NCBI RefSeq assembly: GCF_022869805.1 | Contig: NZ_CP094974.1 | Coordinates: 4,836,001 to 4,900,000 of the forward strand | Length of the DNA stretch: 64,000 bases | Source: Halosolutus halophilus | Lineage (GTDB): Archaea; Halobacteriota; Halobacteria; Halobacteriales; Natrialbaceae | Reading direction: 5' to 3' | Shown: positions 17,673 through 26,280 of the stretch, one piece after another | How the letters are laid out: each line of letters opens with the position of its first letter | Position numbering within the stretch: the stretch's first letter is position 1 | Made by a program: the position numbers and the translations under genes | The notes under the pieces: generated by a model | The model's input: the letters and a program-made list of their open reading frames with translations, nothing else | Told to the model about the DNA's origin: nothing | The model's database searches: none

Positions 17673-18083
17673 TCACCTGACGACCGTCACCGGGACCGGT
17701 GCCCGGCGAACCACCGTCTCGGCGACGCTCCCCAGGAGGACGCGCGAGGCACCGTCGCGACCGTGACTCCCCATCACGACGCGATCGATATCGTGTTCGT
17801 CGGCGTACCTGACGATCTCGCGCGATGGCCTGCCGACGACCACCTCGGTCTCGATCGTGCCACCGTGCGCTCGCTCGTCGACCAGTCGATCGAGCATCTC
17901 GCGCCGTCTCGCTCGCAGATCGTCGTAATCCTCCCCCCGTTTTTCGAGGTGAATCTCCGGCGGTCCGTCCGAAAAGACGTGTAGAAGCGTAATGGTCGCG
18001 TCGGGAAACTCCTCGAGAACGTAGTCGAGTGCACGCGCTGCCTGTTCGGATCCGTCCACCGGGACGAGGATGTGTTCCGGCAT
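17673..18083 (-). CDS. Universal stress protein (UspA domain)
   Basis: The 136-residue USP starts MPEHILVPVDGSEQAARAL and has the complete signature GSHGRDGASRVLLGS. The central segment (PPEIHLEKRGEDYDDL) is highly charged. It converges on the USP at 17242. The upstream region contains ACGTGGCACGT, a short palindrome, but no strong TATA box. Confidence 0.92.
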   Translation of the reverse strand: MPEHILVPVDGSEQAARALDYVLEEFPDATITLLHVFSDGPPEIHLEKRGEDYDDLRARRREMLDRLVDERAHGGTIETEVVVGRPSREIVRYADEHDIDRVVMGSHGRDGASRVLLGSVAETVVRRAPVPVTVVR

Positions 18084-18326
18084 CGGTGACCTGTATGTAG
18101 AGCACGTGCCACGTATCCACCTAACTCCTTCGTCGGACTCGACAGTCGTGTTATCGGTCGTGGTCGAGTATCGGTGGCAACGCTACCGTGATCGTCACCG
18201 CCGGCGTTCGTGAGGGGGTATTCCGGTTGCCCTCGCCGAATTCTGCTCGATGGTGCCAGTCGTGGTCCGCTGACACGACTCAATTCAGCTAACTGCGCGG
18301 CCGGACACCTCCCACGCGGGTTCCGC
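18084..18326. other. Intergenic region between USP genes
   Basis: This 243-base gap lies between an intact and a decayed USP, both on the minus strand. I see no gene in it. It is moderately AT-rich near 18283-18300 (CTCAATTCAGCTAACTG) but carries no recognisable promoter for a plus-strand gene. Confidence 0.35.
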
Positions 18327-18603
18327 TCATCGCACGATCATCACCGGCACCCGGGGCCCGTTTGACGACGATTTCCGCGACGCTCCCCAGCAGGAATCGC
18401 TCCGCGCCGGTGCGGCAGTGACTCCCCATCACGATCCGATCGACGTCGTGCTCCTCGGCGTACTCGAGGATGACGTCGGCCGGTTTGCCGAACTCGAGGA
18501 CGGTCTCGATGTCGCGTTCGCCGGCGATCTCGCGGGCGTCGTCGAAATGTTCCTGTGCCTTGGCTTCGGATTTCTCGTGCCACTCGCGCCAGTACTCCGG
18601 CTA
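18327..18603 (-). pseudogene. Decayed universal stress protein
   Basis: The minus strand encodes the C-terminal two thirds of a USP (WREWHEKSEAKAQEHFDDA, then EEHDVDRIVMGSHCRTG and LLGSVAEIVVKRAP). It is preceded in frame by a stop, and the first strand with VPVDGS is missing. An extra G near 18352 shifts the end; removing it restores PVPVMIVR and the stop at 18327. The third Gly of the nucleotide signature is also Cys. The truncation, frameshift and motif change agree that the copy is dead. Confidence 0.75.
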
Positions 18604-18701
18604 GTCGACGCGGCCCTCGGCGAGACGGCCGATCCCCGCCATCCCGGCAGAGCGGCAGACGGGGCATACAATCTTGATGGCTGACGGTGTATCGGTCACC
18701 G

Positions 18702-19466
18702 ATGGTCGACCAGACTGAATCCGCGTCGTTCGAACAGGTTACAGACGTCGAAGCCGAGTCGCCGACACTCATCGAAGGATTGCCCGGCCACGGGCTCGTC
18801 GCCTCGATCGCCGTCGATCAGATCACGAACCAGCTGGGGCTCGAGCACTTCGGGAACGTCGCCGCCGACGAGTTCCCGGCGGTCGTGACGTTCGAAAACG
18901 GGCTCGTTCAGGACCTCGTCCGCGTCTACGGCGGCTCCGATCCGGCGGTACTGACCCTCGAGAGCGACCTCGCGCTCCCGCAGCAGTCGTTCGAACCCCT
19001 GTCACGGTGTGTCCTCTCCGACCTCGCCGACGAGTTCAGCCGTGCGATCTTCATCGCGGGCGCACCGGCGGAGTCCGAAGAGCAGATCGGCGACGTGACT
19101 GGCGTCGGGACCACCGAGGCGGTCAAGGACGATCTCGTCGAGGCGGGCATCTCGGTACCCGAGGAGCCGGGGCTCGTCGGCGGCATCACCGGCGCGCTCG
19201 TGCGGGAGTGTTACCAGGCGGACGTCCCGGCCGCGCTGCTGATCGTTCGGTCCCACCCGTTCCTTCCGGACCCGAACGCAGCGAAGTCCGTGATCGAGAC
19301 GGCGCTCGAACCGCTCGTCGACTTCGACATCGATACGACGGAACTCGACGAGCAGGCCGACGAGATTCAACGGCGGATGCAACAGGTTGCCCAGCAGTAC
19401 CAGCAGATGGCCGAAGAGCAAGGGGGCCAGCAACAGCAGCAGGTACAGACCGGAATGTTCCAGTGA
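18702..19466 (+). CDS. PAC2-family protein (proteasome assembly chaperone-like)
   Basis: The ATG at 18702 gives 254 residues. The PAC2 hallmarks are LIEGLPGHGLVASIAVDQI near the start, FIAGAPAE and VGGITGALV in the middle, and LLIVRSHPFLPDPNAA. Archaeal PAC2 proteins are related to proteasome assembly chaperones; an ATP-grasp/ligase-associated role has also been suggested. The C-terminus is a Gln-rich coiled coil (EIQRRMQQVAQQYQQ) ending in a poly-Gln stretch. A proteasome-like gene lies 5 kb downstream. Confidence 0.88.
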   Translation: MVDQTESASFEQVTDVEAESPTLIEGLPGHGLVASIAVDQITNQLGLEHFGNVAADEFPAVVTFENGLVQDLVRVYGGSDPAVLTLESDLALPQQSFEPLSRCVLSDLADEFSRAIFIAGAPAESEEQIGDVTGVGTTEAVKDDLVEAGISVPEEPGLVGGITGALVRECYQADVPAALLIVRSHPFLPDPNAAKSVIETALEPLVDFDIDTTELDEQADEIQRRMQQVAQQYQQMAEEQGGQQQQQVQTGMFQ

Positions 19467-19550
19467 CCCACGCTCTAGGGACTCGATCGTCACGCGCTGG
19501 GATGGCCCTGCAACCTATATAGGCCGGCCAGTTGTGGGATCCGTACGCTC

Positions 19551-19955
19551 ATGTACGACACGATCCTCGTCGCGACGGACGGGAGTGAACCGGCGAATCG
19601 CGCGGTCGATCACGCGCTCGACCTCGCGTCCACGTTCGACGCCGATCTCCACGCGATATACGTCGTCGACACCCGGCGATACGGCGACTCGATGCTGGCG
19701 AACGCGGACCAGGCCGTCTCGGACCTGGAAGACCACGGTCGGGAACTCCTCGACGACATCGCGGCCCAGGCCGACGTGCCCGTCACGAGCGAAATCCGCG
19801 ACGGACGCCCCCACGAGCAGATCGGAACGTACGCCGACGAGATCGACGCCGACCTGCTGGTCCTGGGCAACCGCGGTCTCGGCGCCGGCGGTGAGATCGG
19901 CAGCAACGCGGAACGAGTCGTCAGGTACGTCGACCGACCGGTGATCACGGCGTGA
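19551..19955 (+). CDS. Universal stress protein (UspA domain)
   Basis: The 134-residue USP starts MYDTILVATDGSEPANRAVDHAL. The nucleotide loop is shortened to GNRGLGAGGEIGS, with seven rather than nine residues between the glycines, so ATP binding is uncertain. The TATA-like CCTATATAGG lies about 30 bases upstream. It is closely similar to the next gene, at 20106, with which it forms a tandem duplicate pair. Confidence 0.92.
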   Translation: MYDTILVATDGSEPANRAVDHALDLASTFDADLHAIYVVDTRRYGDSMLANADQAVSDLEDHGRELLDDIAAQADVPVTSEIRDGRPHEQIGTYADEIDADLLVLGNRGLGAGGEIGSNAERVVRYVDRPVITA

Positions 19956-20105
19956 GACGCGACCGGAGACGTCGGCCCCGATCGGCCGATGGTCTCCTCG
20001 TTCGCGACGCGTGGATCGATCCGCTGAGAGACTGGCACCCCGAAGACGTGTCAGCGATCCCGGCGTGAGCTATTTGACAGCATTCGATGTGGATACCCGT
20101 AGCCA

Positions 20106-20525
20106 ATGTACGACACGATACTCGTCCCGACTGACGGGAGCGACCCGGCGAACCGAGCGGTAGAGCACGCACTGGAACTCGCGGACCGGTACGGGGCAGA
20201 CGTACACGCGATGTACTGCGTCGAGACCTACCGGTACGGAGAACCGGCCCTGAGCAGCGCCGAGATCGTCCTCGACAATCTCGAGGACCAGGGTGCGGCG
20301 ATGCTCGAGGAACTGGCCGACCGCGCGGACAACGTCGGTGTCGAGTGCACCTGGAACGTCTGCCACGGCCGGCCCTGGGAGGAAGTCCAAAAGAAGGGTG
20401 ACGAACTCGACGCCGACCTGATCGTGATCGGGTTCCAGGGCCAGAGCCACGATCGGACCGGGAAGATCGGGAGCGTCGCCGAGCGAGTGGTTCGGAACGC
20501 GAATCGACCAGTATTGACCGCTTGA
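20106..20525 (+). CDS. Universal stress protein (UspA domain)
   Basis: The 139-residue USP starts MYDTILVPTDGSDPANRAVEHAL, nearly identical in this region to its upstream neighbour. The nucleotide loop is GFQGQSHDRTGKIGS, of standard length but atypical composition. CTATTTGACA about 36 bases upstream is the only promoter-like element. It is a tandem duplicate of 19551. Confidence 0.92.
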   Translation: MYDTILVPTDGSDPANRAVEHALELADRYGADVHAMYCVETYRYGEPALSSAEIVLDNLEDQGAAMLEELADRADNVGVECTWNVCHGRPWEEVQKKGDELDADLIVIGFQGQSHDRTGKIGSVAERVVRNANRPVLTA

Positions 20526-20737
20526 GGCGACTCCGTGCGCCCGGGCGGTCCGAGGCCCTCCTGCGTTCGATCCGTGGCCCTTACTTGTTCGGCGTAGCGC
20601 CAGCGACGGGAGCGATCGGAGCCGCCGGAATTCACACGTGGATTGATAGTACGGTAACGGTTAGTTTCCCCTCCGAACGATTCCCACGGGATAGAGTTGA
20701 CCGCATCTCTTAATAGCGGTCATCCCCGTATACCGGT

Positions 20738-21229
20738 GTGATGACTGACACCGATAGTTATTCTCGACGGACGATGTTGAAGATCACCGGCGCGGCAGGA
20801 GTGACGGCGCTCGCCGGCTGTGGCGGCTCGGGCGACGGAGACGGCGGCGACGGAGGTGGCGGCGGGGACGGAGATGGAGCCGCCGACGCGGACTGGGGAA
20901 GCGTCGAGGAGTTCTACTTCAGCGGACAGGTCTCGCACTGGGGCGCCGAGGAACCGGCCTTCCTCGAGGGCGAAGAGAACCCGACGATCACGCTCATCGA
21001 GGGTCAGGAGTACACCTTCAGGTGGTACAACAACGACGGGATCACGCACAACATGGAGATCCGCGACGAGAACGACGAAGTCATCGAAGACTACCAGAGC
21101 GAAGACGTGGGCACGGAAGGCGAGGAAGCGTCGATCGAAGGCGTCACTGCGACCCAGGAGATGACGACGTACATCTGCCAGTACCACTCGAGCACGCAGG
21201 TGGGCGACATCGAGATCCAATCCGAGTGA
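20738..21229 (+). CDS. Cupredoxin-like secreted lipoprotein (halocyanin-type)
   Basis: The protein starts with a twin-arginine signal (SRRTMLKITGAAG) ending in the lipobox LAGC, so it is probably exported folded and lipid-anchored outside the membrane. A flexible Gly/Asp linker (about residues 30-50) precedes a single cupredoxin domain. His in GITHNMEI, and Cys and His in YICQYH, are candidate type 1 copper ligands. The fourth, usually Met, appears as Gln in HSSTQVG, as in stellacyanin-type sites. It probably transfers electrons at the cell surface. An alternative ATG lies one codon downstream. Confidence 0.85.
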   Translation: MMTDTDSYSRRTMLKITGAAGVTALAGCGGSGDGDGGDGGGGGDGDGAADADWGSVEEFYFSGQVSHWGAEEPAFLEGEENPTITLIEGQEYTFRWYNNDGITHNMEIRDENDEVIEDYQSEDVGTEGEEASIEGVTATQEMTTYICQYHSSTQVGDIEIQSE

Positions 21230-21301
21230 CGCTTCGGCGGTCGACCGATCGCAACCGTGAGGAATCGCCTCGATCGATAGCCCCGTCGCGCTCTCGCGCG
21301 A

Positions 21302-22216
21302 CTAGTCGCCGCGCATCGGGACACAGAGGACCGGTACGTCGGCGTTCCGGACGACGTTCTCCGTGACGCTCCCGAGGAGATGCCGTTCGACCCCGGAGCG
21401 ACCGTGCGTTCCGATGGCGAGGAGATCGATCTCGTTTTCGTCGGCGTAATTCAGGATCGCTCGTGCGGGCGGTCCGGACGCGACGGTTCCCGTGACGCTG
21501 ACGCCAGCCGCTCTCGCACGGTCACGAACCGTCTCGAGCGCGTCCTCGCCCTCGCGCTCGAGTTTGGTTAGGATCTCCCCGGGCTCTGCGTCCCCAGTGA
21601 ATCGGCTCGTGTCGGCCGAATAGATCGTGTGGAGCATCGCGTCGAACGCGTCTGCGAAGGTGACTCCCCAGTCGACGGCCGCCACGGCGCCCTCGCTCCC
21701 GTCCGTCGGAAGGAGGACGTTTTCGGTGGTTTCGGCAGTCAGTTCGGCGTCTCCCGCTCCGGGCGGAACCGCGAGCACCGGGACCGGGACGGTTCGAAGC
21801 ACGTTTTCGGTGACGCTCCCTAGCACGACGCGTTCGAGTCCCGCTCTGCCTTTCGTCCCCATCGCGACGACGTCGATCCCGGCCGTGTCGACGTAGCTCT
21901 CGATGACCCGGAACGGTTTCCCGCGGTCGATCGTCGTCGTGACCTCGAGATCCGGATCGCGCTCCTCGACCGTCCTCGCGACCGTCTCGACGGCCGTCTC
22001 GGCCTCGGTCTCGATCGCCGCTCGCGCCTCGTCGATATCGTCTTCGAGAATAGCCGAGACCCCTTCGACGTCCGAGGTATCGACGACGGAAAGGACGTGA
22101 ACGTCCGCCCCGGCCGCGACGGCCAGGTCGAGTCCACGGGTCGCCCCTGCGAGAGCGCCCTCGCTCCCGTCCGTCGGTAGCAGTACCGACTCGATCGCGT
22201 CCTCGATCGGTGGCAT
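21302..22216 (-). CDS. Tandem two-domain universal stress protein
   Basis: The ATG at 22216 gives 304 residues with two complete USP domains. Each begins VLLPTDGSEGA and has an intact ATP signature: GTKGRAGLERVVLGS in domain 1 and GTHGRSGVERHLLGS in domain 2. Unlike the tandem proteins at 9535 and 14377, neither domain is degenerate. The region just upstream carries nested inverted repeats over the promoter. Confidence 0.93.
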   Translation of the reverse strand: MPPIEDAIESVLLPTDGSEGALAGATRGLDLAVAAGADVHVLSVVDTSDVEGVSAILEDDIDEARAAIETEAETAVETVARTVEERDPDLEVTTTIDRGKPFRVIESYVDTAGIDVVAMGTKGRAGLERVVLGSVTENVLRTVPVPVLAVPPGAGDAELTAETTENVLLPTDGSEGAVAAVDWGVTFADAFDAMLHTIYSADTSRFTGDAEPGEILTKLEREGEDALETVRDRARAAGVSVTGTVASGPPARAILNYADENEIDLLAIGTHGRSGVERHLLGSVTENVVRNADVPVLCVPMRGD

Positions 22217-22217
22217 A

Positions 22218-22268
22218 GTCGGGTCCTTCACCACCGCGGTGAATAACTGTAGCGGAACTGGACCCGAC
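22218..22268 (-). promoter_or_regulatory. Nested inverted repeats over USP promoter
   Basis: GTCGGGTCC (22218-22226) is the exact reverse complement of GGACCCGAC (22260-22268). Inside lies a second inverted repeat, TTCACC (22227-22232) and GGTGAA (22238-22243), followed by the TATA-like GTTATT on the minus strand. The whole 51-base block sits directly before the start of the tandem USP gene. It could be an operator, or the 5' end of the message could fold as a stem. Confidence 0.5.
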
Positions 22269-22675
22269 GCCCGGTCGATCCGCGTTCGGATCGTCCCGCG
22301 GCGACTATTCGATCGCGCCATCACCGATCGTGGCCGGTCCCGTGACCGTTCCGGTGACGTGACGGACACCGTTGTCCTCGTATGTGGCCCTTGTGTTGGC
22401 GGCCTGTCGATTACCGAACCATTTCGACCTCCCGATTCCCGTCGGTCGTCCGAATCTGCACCACGGCAGCAGTATTTATCCGCTTTTACAGCCGTATGTT
22501 TGTCATGGTTTGCCGGGAAAACCGACGATTGCCGTCGGCGAAAACGGGGTAATATGAAGTGCCGATGACACCTGTGCCCGGTTCGCCGGGACGATCCCGT
22601 TCGTCTGGCTCCCGAAGCGAGACGGGCGCGTCGACTTCCCTCGAAGTTATTGACCAGCAAATAGAAACGACGCGT
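22269..22675. other. Intergenic region, relatively AT-rich
   Basis: About 400 bases between divergent USP genes hold no supportable gene. The stretch at 22470-22500 is AT-rich and resembles a promoter (GTATTTATCC), but no good reading frame follows. AAGTTATTGACC near 22645-22656 is placed about 28 bases before the next USP and is its likely TATA box. The rest may be decayed sequence. Confidence 0.4.
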
Positions 22676-23170
22676 ATGACGTTCGTCGTCCCGTTCGATG
22701 GATCGGAACTCGCAGAAGCCGCCCTCGTCAGGGCCGTCGAGTACGCTACTGCCCTCGACGAAGACGTTGTAGCCGTCTCGGTCGTCCCGGAACGAAAGCG
22801 CTACGCGCGAGAGAAGGGCTGGATCGAGGAGAACGAGTCGTACGACGTCGACGCGGTCGTCGCACGCCTCCGCGAGCAGGTCCGGACGCTCGCACCGGAC
22901 GCGACGTTCGAATACGAACGGATTCGCGAGTTTCCCCCCGAATCGAAACTCGCCGGCCACATCGAGAGGCTGGCGCTCGACCACGATCCGAGCGTCGTCT
23001 TCCTCGGGAGCGACAACGTCGGCCGGGTCGTGACCCCGCTGACGAGCGTCGGCGTCCACATCGCCGCCGAGGAGTCCTACGACGTGTTCATCGTTCGTCA
23101 GCCGGAGCCGCCGAAAGTCGACGCGATCGTACCCCACGCCGAGTTCTACGGGCAGGACGACTCGTCGTAG
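22676..23170 (+). CDS. Universal stress protein, non-ATP-type
   Basis: The ATG at 22676 gives 164 residues beginning MTFVVPFDGSELAEAAL. It keeps the USP fold pattern but ends GSDNVGRVVTPLTSV instead of the Gly-rich nucleotide loop, so it is unlikely to bind ATP. It has an extra C-terminal PHAEFYGQD segment. The USP at 37185 shares the FDGS start, the ENVG-type loop and the similar tail, so the two form a distinct subfamily. A TATA-like TTATTGAC supports a leaderless start. Confidence 0.88.
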   Translation: MTFVVPFDGSELAEAALVRAVEYATALDEDVVAVSVVPERKRYAREKGWIEENESYDVDAVVARLREQVRTLAPDATFEYERIREFPPESKLAGHIERLALDHDPSVVFLGSDNVGRVVTPLTSVGVHIAAEESYDVFIVRQPEPPKVDAIVPHAEFYGQDDSS

Positions 23171-23179
23171 CGATCGCCG

Positions 23180-23405
23180 GTTCCGGGAGCGATCGACCTC
23201 CCGTCGCCGTCGCAACCCGCCTCGGCGGCCCCGGTCGCGATCCCCTCCGCGTCCGCCTCTCGCCGGTCGCATCGTGCCGCATCGTCCCGCCCGTTCTCGA
23301 CGACCGACAGGGCATGTACCCTGGCCTCGAGTCCGGGCGATCGCGATTCCCACTGACGCGGCGTCCGTCGCTCTCGTCGGTGGCGATGAGAACGTCCTCG
23401 TACAT
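23180..23405 (-). pseudogene. Decayed N-terminal part of a universal stress protein
   Basis: On the minus strand an ATG at 23405 begins MYEDVLIATDESDG, the start of a USP. The sequence continues in a second frame as AASVGIAIARTRG and in a third as VHALSVVENGRDDAA, so at least two frameshifts have occurred. No nucleotide loop or C-terminus follows. It is a clear remnant of another island USP of the MYDTILV class. Confidence 0.7.
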
Positions 23406-23653
23406 ACCGCCCCGCACACCGACCGCGGTCTTGGCTCTGTTGAGACCCGGGACGCCGTTCGAGTGCTCTGCCCGGTATTCGATCGCCGACCCGTCGGTAT
23501 TCGCCCGCTCTCCGGGCCGAAGTCGATCGGGGAGACGTCGAACGAACCTGTCAGCCGAGGTGGGCAACGACCCGGGATTCATCTCGATCGGTCGCGTAGG
23601 CCAGGGCATGGACCGCAGTGACGGCGGCGACGATCGACGGAACGAACCCACCG
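23406..23653. other. Region without a supportable gene
   Basis: The stretch between the decayed USP and the proteasome-like gene contains only short frames with shadow-like composition. I see no convincing promoter or RNA structure. The proteasome-like reading frame can be extended back to 23618, but I prefer the ATG at 23654. Confidence 0.3.
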
Positions 23654-24331
23654 ATGAACTCGAGATCTGACCGCCTCCGGACGACCGACGAGGGAGGGTA
23701 TTCCGCCGACGGCGGAGAGATTGGCGGCGGCATCCTCGTCGGCGTGCGGACGACGGACGACACGGACGGGGTGGTCCTCGCGGCTGACACGCGGACGAGT
23801 CGCGACGCGGTGGTGACGAGCGACGAGGTGCGAAAAATCGCGCCCATCCGTCCGTTTGCTGCGATCGGTTCGACCACCCATCTCGGCGACGCCGAACCGT
23901 TCGTTCACGCCCTCCGGGCCGAGGTCGATCGCTACGAGGACCGTCACGGCCGCCACATGACCGTGCCCGCCCTCGCGACGTTCGCCGGGCGTGAACTCCG
24001 ATCGCGCCCGTCGCTCGACGCGACGTTCGTCCTCGGTGGCGTCGACGAGGCCGGATCGCACGTCTTCACCGTCGGCGCGGACGAGGGGGTCGTCGAAGCC
24101 GACTACGCGGCCGAAGGAAGCGGGCACCAGGTCGCCTACGGCGTTCTCGATCGAGGATACGGGGACTCGCTCGCGCTCGGGGAGGCACGAGACCTCGTCG
24201 TGGACGCCATCGAGAGCGCCGGCGAACGCGATCCCCGGACCGGGCCCGCCGTCCACCTCGTGGAACTCGTCGACGGGCGACTGGACAGCGATCGCTACGA
24301 CTCGGTCGACGCCGCTCGGTCCGATCACTGA
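23654..24331 (+). CDS. Proteasome beta-like Ntn-hydrolase homologue lacking Thr1
   Basis: About 225 residues resemble archaeal 20S beta subunits: LVGVRTTD...GVVLAADTRTSRD (with the Asp17-like residue), DEVRKIAPI (with Lys33-like) and later VLGGVDEAGSHVFTVG. However, the residue where the mature enzyme has the catalytic Thr is in GGGILVGV, with no Thr or Ser at the expected place. The active site should therefore be dead, or processed differently. It is probably a paralogue of PsmB with a regulatory or structural role. An ATG at 23618 is an alternative start. Confidence 0.75.
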   Translation: MNSRSDRLRTTDEGGYSADGGEIGGGILVGVRTTDDTDGVVLAADTRTSRDAVVTSDEVRKIAPIRPFAAIGSTTHLGDAEPFVHALRAEVDRYEDRHGRHMTVPALATFAGRELRSRPSLDATFVLGGVDEAGSHVFTVGADEGVVEADYAAEGSGHQVAYGVLDRGYGDSLALGEARDLVVDAIESAGERDPRTGPAVHLVELVDGRLDSDRYDSVDAARSDH

Positions 24332-24526
24332 GACGTTCGAGCCGTTTGTACCGGCGGTCGTCGGCGAGCACTGCTCGTCACGCCCCTGAACGACGTCTGC
24401 CGGATGACGCTCGTCGGCGGAACCGTTTCTCTCGACGAGACGGACCCGCGATCGGACGCCGACGCAGGAATTCGATCGGCGACTGACGCGTGCTGAAACG
24501 AACCACCGAAACTACCGATTGCGCTG

Positions 24527-25312
24527 CTATTCCCGCTCACGGCGGTGATCGTCTCCCGACGCCGGTGTTTCGAGTCGGGCGTCGGTGATCCGTACCCGTC
24601 CCCAGGTGCCGTACCACTCCCGCTCGAACGCGATGGCGATCGGTCTCGACATGTGGGGCCCGTCGGTTACGATCGTCTCGTATTCCCCGCCCTCGCCCAG
24701 GAGGTGGACGCCGTACTCGCGGTGGAGTTCCTCCAGGTCGGCCAGGGCGTCGCGATCCAGTCGTCGGCCGAGCCAGGACTCGTCGAACCCGGGCCCCGCC
24801 ACCTCGACGAAGACGATCTCGAGGCCGGCCTCGAGCATCGTTTCTGCGAGCACGCGCGGATCCGCGCGCCACAGCGGCGCGAAGAACTCGCACCCGATTC
24901 GATCGCACATCGACCGGAGGCGATCGGCCTGATACTCGCCCTCGACGGTGCCAGCGACGATCCCGTCCACGCCGCCGCCGAGTTCGTCGTCTAGCGTCCG
25001 GAGGGCGGATTCGAGCGGTTCGAACCCCACGCCGTCCTGCCCTCCCGACGCGGACGCGACGTCACCGCCGATGTCGGGGGGCTCGATGTTGACAACGGGG
25101 AGTCCGACATCGACGACTGGAATCCCGACGCTCTGTGCCGCCAGTCGGGTCACCGACGTGGCGGGCGCGTGGTACATGTGGGAGTCCGCCGGCGGCCGGA
25201 CGATCGCGAGTCTGCGAACGTCACGACCGCTCTCCAGGGCCCGGTAGAGCGCCCACGAGGACTCCTTGCCCCCGGAGAAGAGCGCGATCCACCCCCCGTC
25301 GGATTCGGACAT
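24527..25312 (-). CDS. dph6: Diphthine--ammonia ligase
   Basis: The 261-residue ATP-pyrophosphatase has the PP-loop SGGKESS at 13-19, HMYHAP, a GIVAGTVEGEYQADR segment and LLGEGGEYETIVTDGP near the C-terminus. These are hallmarks of Dph6 (formerly DUF71), which amidates diphthine on elongation factor 2 as the final step of diphthamide synthesis. It is a translation gene in a stress region. The final 20 residues are charged and probably disordered. Confidence 0.92.
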   Translation of the reverse strand: MSESDGGWIALFSGGKESSWALYRALESGRDVRRLAIVRPPADSHMYHAPATSVTRLAAQSVGIPVVDVGLPVVNIEPPDIGGDVASASGGQDGVGFEPLESALRTLDDELGGGVDGIVAGTVEGEYQADRLRSMCDRIGCEFFAPLWRADPRVLAETMLEAGLEIVFVEVAGPGFDESWLGRRLDRDALADLEELHREYGVHLLGEGGEYETIVTDGPHMSRPIAIAFEREWYGTWGRVRITDARLETPASGDDHRRERE

Positions 25313-25515
25313 ACGCCCCCTTTTCTGTCGGCGGATAAACAGTCTGCGGTTCGGCCGTGAGTCCGATCGCCTCGACTGGGTCGCCGTCGAAGTGGCGTGA
25401 AACTACGCACCGGTGTGGTCGGCATCGAGATCCCAACCGCCACCGGTAGACGTTCCGACTACGACCGGTCAACAGCTTTCGGTGAGGGGGGTTCGGAGTA
25501 CTCCGGGCTTTCATC

Positions 25516-25860
25516 TCAGTGCAAAAGCGAGTCGATCACCATCGATTCCCCTGCCAGATACGTGATTCCCCAGATACCGACGAATGCGACTCTCGTCGCT
25601 CGAGTTCGTTCGGGATCCCGCACCCACCCGAGCAAACAGTATAGCAACAGCAGACACCCGCCGATCCCGAACCCGAAATGCGCGGCAAGTAGTACCTGTG
25701 ACGGAGCGGTACCGACTTTCATCCAACCCGTCACGACGGGAAACCAGTCGACGATGATACCTGGGATGGCAATTCCCGCCCGTTGTCGCGGCGGTACCGG
25801 GCCGAATGCGGCACCGACGAAGCAACCCGCAGCGATGGTACCGGTGACGAACGTCAGCAC
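25516..25860 (-). CDS. Small membrane protein
   Basis: The 114-residue protein is predicted to have three or four membrane helices (TGTIAAGCFVGAAFG; IAIPGIIVDWFPV; ACHFGFGIGG-like; WGITYLAGE). The start is a GTG at 25860. The same frame is open for ten residues upstream and is also hydrophobic, so the N-terminus may be incomplete. I do not recognise the family. No TATA box is obvious. Confidence 0.55.
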   Translation of the reverse strand: MLTFVTGTIAAGCFVGAAFGPVPPRQRAGIAIPGIIVDWFPVVTGWMKVGTAPSQVLLAAHFGFGIGGCLLLLYCLLGWVRDPERTRATRVAFVGIWGITYLAGESMVIDSLLH

Positions 25861-26280
25861 GAGCGGCAGGACTGCTGGCGACGCTGTCGATCACCATTCG
25901 AGACGGCCTGCACCCGAGCCCCGGACGCGATAGAAGCGGATTCGGTCGCCGCTCCGCTGCACCGCTAGCCATCTCGAGTCGGAGTACGTCACGAGTATCG
26001 TTCTGGTCGAAGTCGTCGGTGGACAGATGCGATCGAAGGGAGTGGCGTCGATGGTACTGGTCGGTGCTAGCGGGCTCGTCGTCTTCGTCGGTACGTGACC
26101 GGATCGCTGTCGGACGGGGCGGGTCCCCGCCCGGTCAGTCGGCCCGCGTCTCGACGTCGAGGTGCACGAGATCGAGTAGGACGCCAGGCCCCGTTCCGGA
26201 TCCCTCGAGCGGTCCCGTTCGAGATCACCACCGGCAAGTCGCCGTTCGGCACGGTACCGCTTCGGTACTCGTTCGTCGCG
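25861..26280. other. Region without a supportable gene
   Basis: This 420-base stretch follows the ribonucleotide reductase stop. No frame gives a convincing whole protein. On the minus strand a short frame ending at 26135 reads LLDLVHLDVETRAD and looks like a protein C-terminus. On the plus strand a short hydrophobic frame ends at about 26098. Both could be relics, but neither can be assigned. Confidence 0.35.

Noticed and set aside
21302-23419. A 705-residue frame that seems to fuse extra N-terminal sequence to the tandem USP
   Set aside because: The part before the USP domains is low-complexity Arg-rich sequence opposite another USP gene; the real start is the ATG at 22216.
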